Shown here: positions 61,760 through 64,000 of the stretch, one piece after another
Layout of the letters: each line of letters starts with the position of its first letter
How positions within the stretch are numbered: position 1 is the first letter of the stretch
Assembly: GCF_913055165.1 (NCBI RefSeq)
Contig: NZ_CAJXJS010000011.1
Location: 1 to 64,000, forward strand
Source of the DNA: an uncultured Devosia sp.
GTDB taxonomy: Bacteria > Pseudomonadota > Alphaproteobacteria > Rhizobiales > Devosiaceae
Length of the DNA: 64,000 bases
Reading direction: 5' to 3'
The notes under the pieces: model-generated
Databases searched by the model: none
What the model was told of the DNA's origin: nothing
Seen by the model: only the letters and a program-made list of their open reading frames with translations
Program-made: the position numbers and the translations under genes

Positions 61760-62796
61760 GCCATTTCTCCCGAAGGCGCGCTGACATTGACCAGCGGCTC
61801 CACATCTTTCCAGCGCCAGCAGGCGGTGCGGTGGTCCGGACCGATGGTTTCGAGCGGCGGCACCTCCTTGCGGCACTTGTCCACGGCCAGCGGGCAGCGT
61901 GGATGGAACCGGCATCCCTGCGGCGGGTCCGCCAGGTTCGGCGGCCGGCCTTCGAGGGCCGGGCGCTGCTGCCTGTCGCCGATGCGCGGCAGGCTGGCCA
62001 CCAGATGGGCGGTATAGGGATGCTTGGGCGCAAAGAACATGTCCCGTGTGGGCCCTTCTTCCACCAATCGCCCGGCATAGATGATGCCCACCCGGTCGGC
62101 CACATTGGCGTGCACGCTCATGTCGTGGGTGACGAACACCACCGAGGCGCCCATTTCCTTCTGGATGTCGCGGATGAGGCTCAGCACCTCTTTCTGCACC
62201 ACCACATCCAGCGCCGTTGTCGGCTCGTCGGCGATGATGAATTCGGGATGGCACACGGTTGCCAGGCCAATGGTCACGCGCTGCCGCATGCCGCCGGACA
62301 GTTCATGCGGATAGGCTCTGAGCACGTCCGGCGACAGGTTCAGCCGCGCCAGATGATTGACCACCCGGCTTTCGAATTCCGCGCCCTTCAGGCCCAGTGG
62401 ACGCTGGGCAAAATCCTGAAAGGTCTTGCCGATCCGGCGCACCGGATTGAGCACGCTCATCGAGCCCTGCATGATGTAGGACAGGTGCTTCCAGCGCACC
62501 GCCTCGATCTCCTCCGGCGTGGCATGCGCCACATCGATGGGGCCACTGGCAAAATTGTATTTGGCCGTTCCGGCGACCACGCGCAGGGGCGGGCGAATGG
62601 CCGCCGCCAGCACCTTGATGAAACTGGTCTTGCCCGAGGAACTCTCGCCGGCGATGCCATAGACCTCGTTCTTGCGCATGGTCACGGTGATGTCGTCGAC
62701 GGCGCGCACCTCCCGCTCCACGCCGAAATAGTTCATCTGGTAATAGGCCTTGAGGCCTTCGACCTTGAGGATTTCGGCGTTGTTGTTCTGGGTCAT
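61756..62796 (-). CDS. oligopeptide/oligosaccharide-type ABC transporter, ATPase 1 (DppD/OppD-like)
   Basis: This 346-residue ATPase has Walker A GIAGESSSGKTSFIKVLA, the Q-loop (SYIMQGSMSVLNP), signature LSGGMRQRVTIGLA, and Walker B FIIADEPTTALD. It also carries the Opp/Dpp C-terminal extension RPALEGRPPNLADPPQGCRFHPRCP with conserved cysteines. It starts 4 nt after the DppC-type gene stop and overlaps ATPase 2 by 4 bp, so translation is coupled across the operon. Confidence 0.93.
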
Positions 62797-62799
62797 GGC

Positions 62800-63657
62800 T
62801 TAGGCTCCCATGCGGCGCAACCGGCTGCGCGGGTCGATATATTCGTTCATGCTCATGGCCAGCAGGAACAGGCCGATAAAGGTCATCACCATCAGGATCA
62901 CCGGGATGACGATCCACCACCAGACGCCCACCACCATGGCCGAGTGCGAATTGGCCCAGTAGAGTGCCGTGCCGATGGTGGGATTGTTGATATTGGTGAA
63001 GCCCAGCACCGCCAGCGTCACCTCAAGCCCGATAGACCACAGCATGTTGTTCATGAAGGTCGAGAACACGATGGGCATCACATAGGGCAGGTGCTCTTCG
63101 AGCAGCACCTTGCGCGTGCTCATGCCGGCAAACACGGCATGGCGGGTGAATTCCCGGTGTTTCAGGCCCAACGCCACCGAGCGGATCAGGCGGGCGTCGA
63201 ACGGCCAGCCGAAGCAGGCCATGATCAGCGCCAGGGTCAGGCTGTCCATATTGTTGCGCAGCACAAAGTAGAACAGCACCAGGACCGGGAAGATCGGCAC
63301 GGCAACGAAGATGTCGTTGATGAACATCAGCACCCGGTCGACCCAGCCGCCGAGATAACCCGCGGTCAATCCCACCGCGATGGAGATGATGCGGCTCAGA
63401 ACCGCCACGGTGAAGCCGAATACGAGGCTGTTCCGGAACGCAGCGGAGAGCTGCCAGAACATGTCCTGGCCACGCGAATTCGTGCCGAACCAGAATTGCG
63501 CGCTGGGCGGCTGGTCGGGGATGGTCGTGTAGATCAGGCTCGGATCGACCGGCGAGAAGAACGACAGGCAGGCAAAGATCACCACGATGCCGACCAGGAC
63601 GAGGCCGATGGCGAATTCGATATTGTAGCGAATGAGATCGCGAAAGACGGCAAACAT
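62800..63657 (-). CDS. Opp-type ABC transporter permease 2 (DppC-like)
   Basis: This 285-residue membrane protein has an N-terminal helix (YNIEFAIGLVLVGIVVIFACL), the DppC-type FWFGTNSRGQDMFWQLSAAFRNSLVFG segment, and about five further helices. The coupling loop includes KHREFTRHAVFAGMSTRKVLLEEHLPYV. It starts 4 bp after the DppB-type gene. It pairs with that permease to form the channel. Confidence 0.92.
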   Translation of the reverse strand: MFAVFRDLIRYNIEFAIGLVLVGIVVIFACLSFFSPVDPSLIYTTIPDQPPSAQFWFGTNSRGQDMFWQLSAAFRNSLVFGFTVAVLSRIISIAVGLTAGYLGGWVDRVLMFINDIFVAVPIFPVLVLFYFVLRNNMDSLTLALIMACFGWPFDARLIRSVALGLKHREFTRHAVFAGMSTRKVLLEEHLPYVMPIVFSTFMNNMLWSIGLEVTLAVLGFTNINNPTIGTALYWANSHSAMVVGVWWWIVIPVILMVMTFIGLFLLAMSMNEYIDPRSRLRRMGA

Positions 63658-63661
63658 TGGA

Positions 63662-64000
63662 CTACTCCGCCCGTACGCGTGGATCGAGGATGGGATAGAG
63701 CAGGTCCACGATGAAGATGGCAGTGGCCACCGCGGTCACCGAAACGCTCGAAACCGCCAGCACCAGCGAGTAGTCGCCCGCATTGACCGCGTCGATCAGC
63801 AGCGAACCCAGGCCGGGATAGTTGAAGACCTGTTCGGTGATGACCGTGCCCGAGAAAACGCCACCCAGTGCCATGGCCAGCGCCGTCAATTGCGGCACCA
63901 GCGCATTGCGCATCACATAGCTGCCGACAATAGTGGTGCGCTTGACGCCCGCCAGCTCGGCATAGGTCACATAGTCCTCGGTGACCACATTGGACACCAG
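63662..64000 (-). CDS. Opp-type ABC transporter permease 1 (DppB-like), C-terminal part
   Basis: The visible 113 codons are the end of a DppB-type permease that continues beyond the window. The EAA-type coupling region is near the top, YVTYAELAGVKRTTIVGSYVMRNALVP. It is followed by LGGVFSGTVITEQVFNYPGLG and the last helix ending in PILDPRVRAE. The internal ATG near 63997 is not the start, since the frame runs open to the edge. The solute-binding protein is probably just outside. Confidence 0.9.
   Translation of the reverse strand: MVSNVVTEDYVTYAELAGVKRTTIVGSYVMRNALVPQLTALAMALGGVFSGTVITEQVFNYPGLGSLLIDAVNAGDYSLVLAVSSVSVTAVATAIFIVDLLYPILDPRVRAE

Noticed and set aside
61831-63714. 627-codon plus-strand frame with many His/Asp
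   Set aside because: It is antisense to the ABC transporter genes; His- and Asp-rich strings are the usual product of this strand.

Overview
This is chromosomal DNA of a high-GC alphaproteobacterium, most likely Hyphomicrobiales and close to Devosia. The basis is indirect: a 1557-residue NAD-type glutamate dehydrogenase, a PleC/DivJ-like histidine kinase H-box, the short second type of glutamyl-tRNA synthetase, small DUF2865/DUF2059/DUF6894-type proteins, and the rpiA-DUF2059-gor arrangement. I see no rRNA, tRNA, CRISPR array, transposase or prophage gene. The window looks like ordinary, tightly packed core genome, with many 4-bp stop/start overlaps.

Layout: 1-7.5 kb holds the start of a membrane signalling protein (cut by the window edge), a GH2 beta-mannosidase behind LacI-like operators, an EamA exporter, NDH-2, an FGGY sugar kinase and a universal stress protein with an FNR/FixK-like box. 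7.6-16.6 kb holds dusA, a membrane aspartic protease, divergent cobS/cobT (B12 lower-ligand assembly), a secreted protein, a sensor kinase, an Lrp regulator with a VOC protein, moaA and an L,D-transpeptidase. 16.8-24.2 kb is a run of + strand metabolic genes: rpiA, a DUF2059 protein, gor, class II DAHP synthase, nadE and gltX. 24.1-38 kb holds a DUF2865 protein, an FAH-family hydrolase, cytochrome c', cysS, a VOC/GFA/GFA cluster, cimA with a large LysM protein, an ArsR/Atm1-type ABC exporter pair, MAPEG, and LysR/GNAT.

38-48.4 kb is on the minus strand: a PadR-controlled RND efflux operon, then nadC-cysQ, an SDR, an AGE-family sugar isomerase and fructose-1,6-bisphosphatase. 48.6-56.3 kb is a nitrogen block: a textbook sigma-54 promoter, a four-gene polar amino-acid ABC importer and, convergent to it, the NAD-glutamate dehydrogenase. 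56.5-59.9 kb is a redox/small-gene cluster: a 31-residue membrane peptide, a DUF6894 protein, a flavin reductase, and Fe-SOD divergent from a SufR-like Fe-S regulator that is followed by a group III truncated haemoglobin. An 18-bp near-perfect palindrome lies in the shared sodB/regulator promoter. 59.9-64 kb is a GH43-like glycosidase co-transcribed with an oligopeptide-type ABC importer that runs off the window.

The best candidates for something little described are the sodB / SufR-like / truncated-haemoglobin cluster with its palindrome, the sigma-54-driven amino-acid importer beside glutamate dehydrogenase, the LysM protein that appears to begin at a CTG codon, and the 31-residue membrane peptide. 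All function calls are from sequence reading alone; no database search was run.
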